DNA of 64,000 nucleotides from CAZSDU01 sp963662525 (GTDB lineage: Bacteria; Bacteroidota; Bacteroidia; Bacteroidales; FEN-979), in NCBI GenBank assembly GCA_963662525.1, contig OY759717.1, positions 3,038,001-3,102,000 on the forward strand, read 5' to 3'. Below, one piece after another: positions 34,521 through 43,330 of the stretch. Made by a program: the position numbers and the translations under genes. A model generated the notes under the pieces. The model did not search any database and was not told the DNA's origin. It was given only the letters and a program-made list of their open reading frames with translations. Each line of letters starts with the position of its first letter. Position 1 is the stretch's first letter.

Positions 34521-36374
34521 TCATTTTTCAAGTTCAATAATCACGGCGGATTTTGCCGGAACAGTGATTGCTGAAAGATCACTTATTGATTGTCCGCTAA
34601 TTAATTCATGTCCTGATTTATATTTTCCCAGGAATTCATTAAACCGGGATGTTTCAATAGTTTTCGCCTCTTTTTCATTGTTATTAAAGGCGATCATGAT
34701 TGTTTCTTTCTCGTTGTAGCGGAAATAAACATAAATCCCGTCTTTGGGAATGAAATGTTTTAATTTTCCGGTATGTATAACTTCTTTATTTTTTCTCCAG
34801 TTCAGCAGTCTCGACAGGTATAAGTACATATCCTCCTGAACCTCCGTACGGCCTGAGGCATCAAATGCATTCTGACCATCTTCCTGCCATCCGCCGGGAA
34901 AATCTTTCCGCTTATTGCCATCTCCTTTATCCGCTCCTGTACTCAGTAAAATTTCGCTGCCATAAAATAATTGAGGAATTCCGCGGGTAGTTAAAATGAA
35001 TGCCATGGCCATCTTGAGTTTCCTGACATCATCTTTCTGGGTGTCAAGATAACGGTTCACATCATGGTTTTCTGCAAACAGCATGATATGGGATGGATCT
35101 TTATACATGAAATCCTGCGATAAAATCTCATATAAACGTACAATGCCCGTATTCCATCCGTCTTCCTCCGAAAAACCCATGCGGAGGGCGTCGTACATCG
35201 GGAAATCCATGACGGTGGGCAGATATGAATTGTACCTGTCCTTATTGGAAGCATCTTTCTGCCAGTATGCCACACTGCCCGGATAAGTCACCCAACACTC
35301 TCCGACTATATTGAAATCTGGATATTCGTCAAGTACACGTTTGCCCCATTCAGCCATCATGTCTTTGAAAGGATAGGGATGTGTATCCTGACGAATGCCA
35401 TCGAGCCCTGCATATTCTATCCACCAGATGCTGTTTTGAATCAGGTAATCAGCGAGAAATGGGTTATGCTGATTCAGGTCAGGCATGGTTTTATCAAACC
35501 AGCCCTTGACGAATTGTATGCTGTCGAAAGCTGAAGCATACGGATCCGTTGAAGTACCGGCACGATAGTTTGAGCGGGTGAATTCCGGCCATTGATTCAG
35601 CCAGTCAGGAGAAGGGAGGTCCTTGATCCACCAGTGTTCGCTTCCGCAATGATTCCAGACCATATCCTGAATGAGCTTCATTCCTTTTTTATGCAGGGAA
35701 TCGGAAAGCCTCAAATAATCTTCATTTGTCCCGAATCGGGAATCGACTTTGTAATAATCGGTTGCTGAATATCCATGATAGGAATATTTCGCCATATTGT
35801 TTTCAAGCAATGGAGTACACCAGATGGCAGTCGCACCCAGATCATGAATATACCCGAGATGATCTGTGATCCCTTTAAGATCACCTCCATGTCTTCCATC
35901 CGTAAAGGGGCGGTTAACTGTTTCCAGCATTCCGGGCTGATTGTCGTTGGAAGGGTCGCCGTTGGCAAACCGGTCGGGGACAATCAGGTAAATGACATCT
36001 GCGGTAGTAAAGCTCTTTCTTTTTGCTGATCCCTTCTTTCTTGTTTTAAATTCGTACAGGTATTTTGCGATAATCTTATCCTTTGCCTTGAATAACAAGG
36101 TTGCGATACCAGCTTTTGCTCCCGGGCTGATCATCAGATCCACAAATATATAATTTGGATTTTTAACTTTATGGATCTTCTTTATGGTGATACCCGGCAG
36201 GTCAATGGAGATGGTTGCAGCAGAAATATTTTTTCCGTAAATCATCAACTGAAGCTCGGGATTTTTGAAACCAGTCCACCAAAAAGGCGGTTCAACTTTT
36301 TGCAAGCTTATTTCCTGAGCCGCAAGCTGCAATGATATCAGAAGAATGACGATACTGAAAATAAGAGATCTCAT
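34521..36374 (-). CDS. susA: SusA-like periplasmic neopullulanase/cyclomaltodextrinase (GH13)
   Basis: A 617-residue GH13 enzyme. The signal peptide (to about residue 20, LAAQ) has no lipobox, so it is probably periplasmic. The N-terminal cyclomaltodextrinase domain opens with VEPPFWWTGFKNPELQLMIY. Catalytic motifs are DGIRQDTHPY (nucleophile Asp at about residue 330 is the second Asp), IVGECW (acid/base Glu) and FAENHDVNR (third Asp). From memory, SusA of B. thetaiotaomicron is about the same length. It would cut imported maltooligosaccharides and pullulan fragments to small sugars for the MFS carriers. It lies 17 nt after malQ in the minus-strand starch operon. Confidence 0.93.
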   Translation of the reverse strand: MRSLIFSIVILLISLQLAAQEISLQKVEPPFWWTGFKNPELQLMIYGKNISAATISIDLPGITIKKIHKVKNPNYIFVDLMISPGAKAGIATLLFKAKDKIIAKYLYEFKTRKKGSAKRKSFTTADVIYLIVPDRFANGDPSNDNQPGMLETVNRPFTDGRHGGDLKGITDHLGYIHDLGATAIWCTPLLENNMAKYSYHGYSATDYYKVDSRFGTNEDYLRLSDSLHKKGMKLIQDMVWNHCGSEHWWIKDLPSPDWLNQWPEFTRSNYRAGTSTDPYASAFDSIQFVKGWFDKTMPDLNQHNPFLADYLIQNSIWWIEYAGLDGIRQDTHPYPFKDMMAEWGKRVLDEYPDFNIVGECWVTYPGSVAYWQKDASNKDRYNSYLPTVMDFPMYDALRMGFSEEDGWNTGIVRLYEILSQDFMYKDPSHIMLFAENHDVNRYLDTQKDDVRKLKMAMAFILTTRGIPQLFYGSEILLSTGADKGDGNKRKDFPGGWQEDGQNAFDASGRTEVQEDMYLYLSRLLNWRKNKEVIHTGKLKHFIPKDGIYVYFRYNEKETIMIAFNNNEKEAKTIETSRFNEFLGKYKSGHELISGQSISDLSAITVPAKSAVIIELEK

Positions 36375-36391
36375 GCTGGATGGTTTTTTAT

Positions 36392-37903
36392 TTAACTTTT
36401 CTTTTTTGATTTTTTTGCCCGGCCATAAATTTCAGTCATTTTTGCCAGATCATCGGCCAGTTGATCACTTAAATCACTGGCCTGTGCTCTCCATTTCCAG
36501 TTATTCTGAGTGGTTCCGGGCAGGTTCATCCGGGCCTGTGAATCCAGCCCCAGTAAATCCTGCATTGGCACAATGGAGGTATTGGCAACAGAAGCCCAGG
36601 CCAGACGCACAAACGACCAGTGGATATCTTGCTCGCCGGTATTCAGGTAGTCCAATACCAACTGACGATCTTCCTTTGTCGCTCTCTTGAACCATCCAAC
36701 GACGGTATCATTGTCGTGGGTTCCTGTATATACCAGGCAGTTTTTTATATAATTATGCGGCAGGTAGTCATTGGCTTCTGATGAATCAAAGGCAAATTCA
36801 AGGATTTTCATCCCGGGTAGTTTAAATCTGTCGCGCAATTCTTCAACATCGGGTGTCATGACTCCAAGATCTTCGGCAATGATGGGAAGATCACCGAAAG
36901 CAGCCAGAAGAGCATGGAAAAAATCATGACCGGGACCTGGTATCCATGATCCCTTGATGGCTGTTTTTTCTCCATAGGGTACTGCCCAATAGCCTGCAAA
37001 CCCCCTGAAATGATCAATCCTGATAATATCGAAAAGGAATAAATTGGTACGGATGCGGTCAATCCACCATTGATAGCCTGTGTTTTTCAGAACATCCCAA
37101 CGAAAAAGCGGATTTCCCCACAACTGTCCGGTTTCACTGAAATAGTCAGGGGGTACCCCACCGACACGGATCGGGTTGCGGTGTTCATCGAATTCAAAAA
37201 TTTCAGGATTGGCCCAGGCATCGGCACTGTCAAGGGCCACATAAAGGGGAATGTCGCCAATAATATGAACTTTTTTCTTATGGGCGTATTCTTTAACATC
37301 CATCCATTGTTTAAAGAAAAGATACTGCAGAAATTTATGAAATTCAACCCTGGTCAACAGCAGCGAATGATAATGCTGAACTGCTCCTTCCTCTTTTCTC
37401 TTGATTGGTTCTTCCCATTGATACCAGGGCCGTTGATGAAAATGTTCCTTGATTGCACGGAAAAGAGCATAATCATTCAACCATTTGGCTTGATCCTTGA
37501 GGAAATTCCGGAAACGGAGTTTCTCCACCTGGTCGGAATTTTCCTGGAAATTGGAAAATGCCTTTTCTAGCAGTGGTGCCCTGGCCAACTGTACGGCATC
37601 AAAATCGACCTGATTATCCTTGAATTCAGGCATTGACTCCAGGTCTTCCCTGGTGATCAGATGCTGTTTAATCAGTAAATCAAGGTCGACAAGATTGGGG
37701 TTTCCGGCATGCGATGAAAAACATTGATATGGGGAGTCAGCAAAGCCAGTTGGTCCGAGAGGTAGAATTTGCCAGAATTTCTGTCGAGACTTCACCAGGA
37801 AGTCGATAAATGTAAAAGCACTCTGGCCAAGAGTTCCGATGCCGTATTTTCCAGGTAGGGAAGTGGGGTGGAGTAAAATTCCACTGGCTCTTTCTTTCAA
37901 CAT
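36392..37903 (-). CDS. malQ: 4-alpha-glucanotransferase (amylomaltase, GH77)
   Basis: A 503-residue cytoplasmic GH77 enzyme without signal peptide. Family signatures are RASGILLHPTSLPGKYGIGT at the N-terminus, LPLGPTGFADSPYQCFSSHAGNP (the SPY-SAFAGNP region), DIIRIDHFRGF (nucleophile Asp), IIAEDLGVMTP (acid/base Glu) and THDNDTVVGW (third Asp). It transfers glucan chains between maltooligosaccharides, lengthening short sugars and releasing glucose. Length matches the short bacterial/plant DPE1-like type. The C-terminal tail is Lys/Ser-rich. It lies between the pseudo-peptidase (28 nt upstream) and the SusA-like gene (17 nt downstream). Confidence 0.96.
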   Translation of the reverse strand: MLKERASGILLHPTSLPGKYGIGTLGQSAFTFIDFLVKSRQKFWQILPLGPTGFADSPYQCFSSHAGNPNLVDLDLLIKQHLITREDLESMPEFKDNQVDFDAVQLARAPLLEKAFSNFQENSDQVEKLRFRNFLKDQAKWLNDYALFRAIKEHFHQRPWYQWEEPIKRKEEGAVQHYHSLLLTRVEFHKFLQYLFFKQWMDVKEYAHKKKVHIIGDIPLYVALDSADAWANPEIFEFDEHRNPIRVGGVPPDYFSETGQLWGNPLFRWDVLKNTGYQWWIDRIRTNLFLFDIIRIDHFRGFAGYWAVPYGEKTAIKGSWIPGPGHDFFHALLAAFGDLPIIAEDLGVMTPDVEELRDRFKLPGMKILEFAFDSSEANDYLPHNYIKNCLVYTGTHDNDTVVGWFKRATKEDRQLVLDYLNTGEQDIHWSFVRLAWASVANTSIVPMQDLLGLDSQARMNLPGTTQNNWKWRAQASDLSDQLADDLAKMTEIYGRAKKSKKKS

Positions 37904-37931
37904 AATTAAAATTTAAAAAATGTATAGTAAG

Positions 37932-39524
37932 TTATTTATTGATTTTATATTGGTCAAGAAGGAATGTCCCCAAAAATGCTGATCGTTCAGCAGGTTCAGA
38001 TGGATTCGAAATTTTTAGCAGTATCATTTGGTCGCCTGTATTACAGGCTCTCAAGTCTGATACAAGCTTCAGCGCATAAACGCATTGCTTATCGTTATCT
38101 GCAGAAGCAGTGACCAGTATTGCCGGATAGACCTGCTTTTTCAGGCTTTGATCAGGAAGGAGGGGCATGTTGCTTTCCGGGCAGACATGATGCATTATTA
38201 CTGCCTTGAAAATTTCCGGATGCCGGTTCAAAACATTTTGCATTATTGTATTGCTTTCACCACTTCCAATACCTGTAATCAGTCCTGGGGAGCATAGCTT
38301 TTCTTGGATGAGGAATTCCGCGCACTGAAGGTAATCGTCAGCGGCATTTCCTTGTCGAACACAAGCCTGTGCGATGTAAAAGCCACGGTCGAGAAGGCTC
38401 AGGTAGACAGTATTGAATCTGACGGTATTGGTCGATGGCTCCACCAGATCAACCGATAATAACAAAGGATTGCTGCCATCAACATTACCCAATCCCGTTT
38501 TATATAGTAAGGTAATGGGAATTTTTGCGCCATCAGAAGCATTGGCCCATAAAATTTCTGAACTATAATCCTGTTTTACGAATTTCTTAATACCAGCCTT
38601 TTTTTGTGCACTAAGTCTTCCGGTTTTAAGGTTAAATTCATAAAAAGTCAAAGGACTTAGCAGGCTGTTGTACTTCAGCAGGATTTTTTCATTTTCAGGA
38701 TCAAAATGCATGAGTTTTAAATTACCTTCCGGCTCTTTAAACCGGATAGCCCCTTCATCATTTTTATCCCGGTTATAAATTCTGATTCCGACGCCTGGTC
38801 TGTATTTCTCCAGAAGAAAAATATATTTTTCATCCAGCAGGGTAAAATCCTCCAGATAAATGCTATCCCTGTTGGGCACTACAGGCAACCAGTATTTCTC
38901 TTCAGGATGACTTACCATGGCTTGCATTAATTTCCGGTTGGAAGCATTTTTGTTGGTGATGATCCAGAAAATATCTGAGCCAAAATGTTCAATCTGGTAG
39001 GTGAACCCGGTATCCCTGGCTTGTATCAGGAATGGTTTGTAGCTACTCAGATCAGCAGGAAGAAACCGGGTTTCGGATGTGTTTCCATTGCTGCTGGTAA
39101 TGAAGAAGTAACGGTTTGATGACGACAGCTTAAGCTCAACATGAAAACCTTGACCGGTTTCTTCATAAACCACTTTATCCTGAGCTGGATCACCAGGTTC
39201 TTTATGGGCAAAGACCTGATTTTTGTCGTTAATATAAAGGCTGTATTTCCCATCGGAGGAGGCAGCTTTTTTAAGATTCTCCGATGGGGGGGCTGAATCA
39301 GGGATCAACAGGGGATCTTTACGTGAAGTCATCTCACTGTTTATAATATCAAAGAGATCCTGGTGGATGATTTGATATGCAGCAGTATATTGATTCTCTG
39401 ATTCCATGCTCTCTGTAGCGGGAGGAGCAGGCATCTTATGCTTACATGAAAAAGCCGCAATAAGAACAATACACAAAAAATAAACTCTTAAAGCCCATAA
39501 TTTTAAAAATTTTTCATTTTTCAT
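37932..39524 (-). CDS. prolyl-oligopeptidase-like lipoprotein, probably catalytically inactive
   Basis: A 530-residue lipoprotein (lipobox IAAFSC, Cys27). It has the layout of an S9A peptidase: beta-propeller segments (AASSDGKYSLYINDKNQVF, FITSSNGNTSETRFLPADL), then hydrolase-like stretches (LWANASDGAKIPITLLYKTG, LSLLDRGFYIAQACVRQGN, AEFLIQEKLCSPGLITGIG, HPEIFKAVIM). The nucleophile region GIGSGESNT (around residues 418-426) lacks the GGSxGG motif of active enzymes. There is no His at all in the last 65 residues, where the catalytic His should be. It is also shorter than the 680-720 residues usual for the family. It is embedded in the starch operon (30 and 28 nt gaps), so a binding or chaperone role is plausible. 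This is inference. Confidence 0.75.
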   Translation of the reverse strand: MKNEKFLKLWALRVYFLCIVLIAAFSCKHKMPAPPATESMESENQYTAAYQIIHQDLFDIINSEMTSRKDPLLIPDSAPPSENLKKAASSDGKYSLYINDKNQVFAHKEPGDPAQDKVVYEETGQGFHVELKLSSSNRYFFITSSNGNTSETRFLPADLSSYKPFLIQARDTGFTYQIEHFGSDIFWIITNKNASNRKLMQAMVSHPEEKYWLPVVPNRDSIYLEDFTLLDEKYIFLLEKYRPGVGIRIYNRDKNDEGAIRFKEPEGNLKLMHFDPENEKILLKYNSLLSPLTFYEFNLKTGRLSAQKKAGIKKFVKQDYSSEILWANASDGAKIPITLLYKTGLGNVDGSNPLLLSVDLVEPSTNTVRFNTVYLSLLDRGFYIAQACVRQGNAADDYLQCAEFLIQEKLCSPGLITGIGSGESNTIMQNVLNRHPEIFKAVIMHHVCPESNMPLLPDQSLKKQVYPAILVTASADNDKQCVYALKLVSDLRACNTGDQMILLKISNPSEPAERSAFLGTFLLDQYKINK

Positions 39525-39550
39525 TTTTCACTTTTCACTTTTCACTTTTT
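39511..39550. repeat. short tandem TTTTCA(T/C) repeat
   Basis: About five copies of a 6-7-nt unit TTTTCAT/TTTTCAC run across the start codon of the peptidase-like gene and its upstream gap. On the coding strand this reads as repeats of GTGAAAA and ATGAAAA. Confidence 0.5.
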
Positions 39551-39554
39551 CTTG

Positions 39555-40844
39555 TTATTCAACTTTCTTTTCCTTGATGAACATCGCACTGATTGCTCCA
39601 AGCAGCATGCTTATTCCTGCCATTACAAGGCAGAGTATTGGATTATCTGCAAAGAAATATTTAAGAATCAGTCCGCTCGTAATTCCGCTTACAATTTGTG
39701 GAATGGTAATCGACATATTGAATAATCCCATGTAAACTCCCATTTTTTTTGGTGGAACTGAACTTGCAAGCATGGCATAAGGCATGGCCAGGATACTTCC
39801 CCAGGCAATTCCAATGCCGATCATCGGAATGATGAGTAAATGAGGATCACTGATTACCAGGAAGGATAATAAGGAAATACCGCCGATACCAAGGGCGATG
39901 GCATGAGTAATTTTTTTTGAAAGTCGCCGGGCAACAACAGGAAGCAACAGGGCAATAATGGCTGAAACACCGTTGTAAATACCAAAAAGTATTCCGACCC
40001 AGTCGCCGGCGTTCTGAAAAACGGAGGTATTCGCATCTGATGTACCATAAAACTTTAAAGCAACTGCCGGAGTTGTGTATACCCACATCGAAAATAAAGC
40101 AAACCATGAAAAAAATTGAACCAGCAACAACTTAATCATGATTGGTGGAATGAAAAACTTCCCGGTTTTTTCTCTTTCACTTTGAGCTTGCTGCTCTGGC
40201 GGATACTCGGAAGTAGTGAAAACGGTCCACAAAATAGCCGAGAACAATACAAATGCGCCGATATAAAAGGAATAGGTGACGTTATCCGGGACAAGCCCGT
40301 CAGCGCTGGCAGTATTTGATATTCCTACCCAGTTGCCCAGTATATAGGGGAGCCAGGATCCGATAATAGCACCGATACCAATAAGTAAAGTCTGTACAGA
40401 AAACCCAAGGGTATGTTGTTTTTCAGGCAGTTTATCAGCAACCAATGCGCGGAATGGTTCCATGGAAATATTGATGGAAGCATCCATGATCATCAGCAAG
40501 CCTCCGCCAATAAACATGGGGGCAATGAAAGAAGCCAGGTGAGGGGCATTGGGCATGAGTACCAGGGCGATACTTGTTAAAAATGCACCTGCCAGGAAAT
40601 AGGGTCTGCGTCTGCCTAATCTGCACCATGTTTTATCGCTGAAATATCCGACGATTGGCTGTATGATCATACCTGTAATTGGAGCCACCAGCCAGAACCA
40701 ACTCAGTTGATGCACATCGGCCCCAAAAGTCAGTAAAATACGGGAAGCATTCCCGTTCTGCAAAGCAAAACCGAATTGTATCCCGAGAAATCCGAAACTC
40801 ATATTCCAGATCTGCCAGAATTTCAGAATTGGCTTTTCCTTCAT
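39555..40844 (-). CDS. MFS maltose-type transporter, first gene of the starch operon
   Basis: A 429-residue major facilitator protein with about 12 membrane helices. MSFGFLGIQFGFALQNGNAS at the N-terminus and DKTWCRLGRRRPYFLAG in the loop are typical of the maltose/SLC45-like carriers of Bacteroidota starch loci (MalT-like). It carries imported maltose or maltooligosaccharides into the cytoplasm, feeding MalQ. It is the promoter-proximal member of an eight-gene minus-strand run (40844 to 27990). A -7 box (TACTTTTG) lies 29 nt upstream. A second carrier gene at 33195 implies either different chain-length preferences or redundancy; sequence alone does not decide. Confidence 0.9.
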   Translation of the reverse strand: MKEKPILKFWQIWNMSFGFLGIQFGFALQNGNASRILLTFGADVHQLSWFWLVAPITGMIIQPIVGYFSDKTWCRLGRRRPYFLAGAFLTSIALVLMPNAPHLASFIAPMFIGGGLLMIMDASINISMEPFRALVADKLPEKQHTLGFSVQTLLIGIGAIIGSWLPYILGNWVGISNTASADGLVPDNVTYSFYIGAFVLFSAILWTVFTTSEYPPEQQAQSEREKTGKFFIPPIMIKLLLVQFFSWFALFSMWVYTTPAVALKFYGTSDANTSVFQNAGDWVGILFGIYNGVSAIIALLLPVVARRLSKKITHAIALGIGGISLLSFLVISDPHLLIIPMIGIGIAWGSILAMPYAMLASSVPPKKMGVYMGLFNMSITIPQIVSGITSGLILKYFFADNPILCLVMAGISMLLGAISAMFIKEKKVE

Positions 40845-40873
40845 GGTTTTGACATTTTTTAACTTCCTTGCTT

Positions 40874-40881
40874 CAAAAGTA
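40874..40881 (-). promoter_or_regulatory. candidate -7 box of the eight-gene starch operon
   Basis: On the minus strand TACTTTTG (40881-40874) matches TAnnTTTG, 29 nt before the ATG at 40844. The nearest TTTG upstream is 25 nt away, slightly too far for a standard -33 element. Confidence 0.4.
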
Positions 40882-40919
40882 AGAACTTTCTAGTATTTTT
40901 ATACACCAAATTTAACCCC

Positions 40920-41657
40920 ATGGACCGAAATCTTTTATTGATCAGCAACTCTACCAATGCAGGAGAAGAATATCTTGCCTGGCCCCGGCCGCATATCAAA
41001 GCTTTTCTTGAAAAATTTAATGTTTCCAAAGTGCTCTTTATCCCTTATGCTGGGGTGAATCTCAGCCATTCAGGCCTTGATGCCTCCTTTAATATCTATG
41101 AAGATCGCGTCAGGACGGTTTTTCATGATCTCGGATTTGAACTGGATTCGGTTCATCGTATGTCAGATCAGATTCAATCAGTAATTCATGCTGAGGCCAT
41201 TGTAGTTGGAGGTGGTAATACTTTTCACCTGGTTAAAATGCTTCATGAAACAGGATTGATGACCGCTATCCGGGAAAGGACTTTGTCCGGAATTCCCTAT
41301 ATTGGCTGGAGTGCAGGCGCAAATGTTGCCTGCCCGACCATGAGAACCACCAATGATATGCCTATCAGTGAACCTCCTTCCTTGAATTGTTTAAACCTGA
41401 TTCCATTTCAGATCAACCCTCACTACCTCGATGCAAATCCTTCCGGACATGCTGGAGAAACCAGAGAACAACGTATTCAGGAATTCCTGACAGTTAACCG
41501 GGAGGTGACAGTTGCCGGATTACGTGAAGGTTGCCTGTTTAAAATTGAAGGAGAGAAAATCCAGATGCAGGGAAACCGTTCGTTACGGATTTTTCGATTC
41601 GGAAAAGAACCCCTGGAACTGAGTCAGGAAGAAAATTGTGTTTTCCTTTTACATTAA
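40920..41657 (+). CDS. pepE: dipeptidase E (peptidase S51)
   Basis: A 245-residue cytoplasmic peptidase. Family signatures are LLLISNSTNAGEEYL at the N-terminus, VGGGNTFHLVKMLHE, and the nucleophile elbow IGWSAGANVACPT with Ser131. Further on are INPHYLDANPSGHAGETREQRI and LREGCLF. PepE hydrolyses dipeptides with an N-terminal Asp. Length equals the enterobacterial enzyme. It is divergent from the starch operon (75 nt) and its last codons overlap the convergent gene at 41654 by 4 nt. A functional link with starch use is not apparent. Confidence 0.93.
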   Translation: MDRNLLLISNSTNAGEEYLAWPRPHIKAFLEKFNVSKVLFIPYAGVNLSHSGLDASFNIYEDRVRTVFHDLGFELDSVHRMSDQIQSVIHAEAIVVGGGNTFHLVKMLHETGLMTAIRERTLSGIPYIGWSAGANVACPTMRTTNDMPISEPPSLNCLNLIPFQINPHYLDANPSGHAGETREQRIQEFLTVNREVTVAGLREGCLFKIEGEKIQMQGNRSLRIFRFGKEPLELSQEENCVFLLH

Positions 41658-43279
41658 AGCTTGACAAACTTTACCATGCCGCTTTCCTTGTTCCTTCCAT
41701 TGGCTTTAAGGATGTAAAATCCTGACGGTAAATTACTGACATCGATCCGGGTTTTCTTTTGATGGATGCCCGTGATGCTTTTTATTTTACTGCCATTATA
41801 ACCAAATAGCTCAATGCTTATCAGCTCATTGATGGATTCTACTTCGAGATAATCTGTCGTTGGATTCGGATATACAAGGGCAAACAACTTGCCCGTTTCA
41901 GTTATTCCGACCGTCCCTGCTTTACAGGGAGTGATAACCCTGACAGCTTTGCCAATGGCTGAATCTCCTGAAGCTGCTACCGGTGTAACCTCAAAAACCA
42001 GCCATTTTCCTATATCCGTAGTGTCAATGGTATAAGTTATATGCCAGGCGCTGTCGATTGGAATCAGGTTGATTCCCAGAGAGTCAGAACTCTGATACCA
42101 TTTGTACAAGGAAATTCCCTCAGGAATCCCGTTAACGTTTTCATAGGAGTAATAACCAGAAAGTACTTGTTTTTGTATGATCTCGCCTTGTATTCCCACA
42201 TTATAAACCCAGGGTGGCGTCGGGATTTCGGGATTGTTATCATTATACCAGCAGATAAAAATATTCGGATTACCCCCGATGGTATCATGAAATTCATAAT
42301 TTCTGTTGGGTTTCCCAAAGAGTTCTGCTGTATTCCAGTTCCCGTTAATCCTGAATTTAAATTCCAGCGGGCTGCCCTGAATTAAAGAGGAATCAAGAAA
42401 AAGGGTTGTTGTATACATGGAATCATTGGCCAGGTCAAAAAGGACATCTCCTCCTTCCCAGTTATTGAAACTACCAGCCACATCCAGAAAATCTGAATTT
42501 TCATCGAAATGACCAGCTTGAATAAAATATTTCATATTGCAATTGAAAGTCATTGGCAACTTTGCAGGGTTTATATTATTAAAGTCATGGATGATCATGT
42601 TGGCTCCTTCCCTCACAAGCAGCATCCTGTTTGGTTGATTGATAAGTTCGAGTCCGCTGGAATCCCCATTGATGCGGAATTTGTATTCCTGCACGCTAAA
42701 AGGATCAGAAGAATAGGTGATGGAATAGAAATAATTAATGGTGTCTGTCCTTTGCATGGCAGGTGAACCTTGCCAGTCGTTCATTGTACCGAGGATAAAA
42801 ACCTGGTCATTGACAGGGTCAAACTTGCCACTTTCGACCTGGATGCCCATGTTAACCTCATAGCGTGTTGAATTCATGACTTCGTTATTCCACCAGTCAC
42901 TCAGATTGATATAGCCGGGAACAGCCGTAACCGTTCTGTTTACCGTTTCCCACACGGTATCATTGATTCTGTATTTATAATGGTAGGTGATCCCTGAATC
43001 CAGGCCGGTATTAATGCTGCCGGAATATTTATAGTCTTCACCGGGGACCAGTCTCAGGGCGGGAACATCCTGGTCGAGTATCACATCCACGACACCGGAA
43101 TCAGGACGAAATACACTGTCCCGGATTGCTTTACTCATATTGACGACAAAGTTAAATCCGAAAACAGTATCGGTCTGTATTGCAGATTTGAAAGATTGAG
43201 CCTGAATCTGTAAACCAATGAACAGGAGGAAAAAAAATCCAGTTGTTCTGAGGTAATAGGAAGGAGTGTTAGACTTCAT
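41654..43279 (-). CDS. secreted multi-module starch-binding-like protein with T9SS signal, no catalytic domain
   Basis: A 541-residue exported protein with a signal peptide to about residue 28 (LQIQAQ). An N-terminal region (about 30-130) precedes two clear CBM20/48-like modules: VFILGTMNDWQGSPAMQRTD near 180 and DVAGSFNNWEGGDVLFDL near 265. Each has the G-NDW/NNW core and a later YKFRINGD or FKFRINGN strand. An Ig-like domain and a type A T9SS sorting domain (VYPNPTTDYLEVES ... GMVKFVKL) follow. No glycosidase motif is present. It is probably a secreted or surface-attached starch-binding protein that cooperates with the exported amylase. It has its own -7 box (43309-43316) and follows the branching-enzyme gene by 51 nt. 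Confidence 0.8.
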   Translation of the reverse strand: MKSNTPSYYLRTTGFFFLLFIGLQIQAQSFKSAIQTDTVFGFNFVVNMSKAIRDSVFRPDSGVVDVILDQDVPALRLVPGEDYKYSGSINTGLDSGITYHYKYRINDTVWETVNRTVTAVPGYINLSDWWNNEVMNSTRYEVNMGIQVESGKFDPVNDQVFILGTMNDWQGSPAMQRTDTINYFYSITYSSDPFSVQEYKFRINGDSSGLELINQPNRMLLVREGANMIIHDFNNINPAKLPMTFNCNMKYFIQAGHFDENSDFLDVAGSFNNWEGGDVLFDLANDSMYTTTLFLDSSLIQGSPLEFKFRINGNWNTAELFGKPNRNYEFHDTIGGNPNIFICWYNDNNPEIPTPPWVYNVGIQGEIIQKQVLSGYYSYENVNGIPEGISLYKWYQSSDSLGINLIPIDSAWHITYTIDTTDIGKWLVFEVTPVAASGDSAIGKAVRVITPCKAGTVGITETGKLFALVYPNPTTDYLEVESINELISIELFGYNGSKIKSITGIHQKKTRIDVSNLPSGFYILKANGRNKESGMVKFVKL

Positions 43280-43308
43280 GATATATCGTTAATTCAATTG
43301 TCGGTATG

Positions 43309-43316
43309 CAAAGATA
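43309..43316 (-). promoter_or_regulatory. candidate -7 box of the starch-binding-like gene
   Basis: On the minus strand TATCTTTG (43316-43309) matches TAnnTTTG, 29 nt upstream of the ATG at 43279. The -33 element is not obvious. Confidence 0.4.
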
Positions 43317-43330
43317 AGAAATATTGAGTG

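Noticed and set aside
37070..37570. 166-codon plus-strand open frame
   Set aside because: Antisense to malQ and without any recognisable feature.
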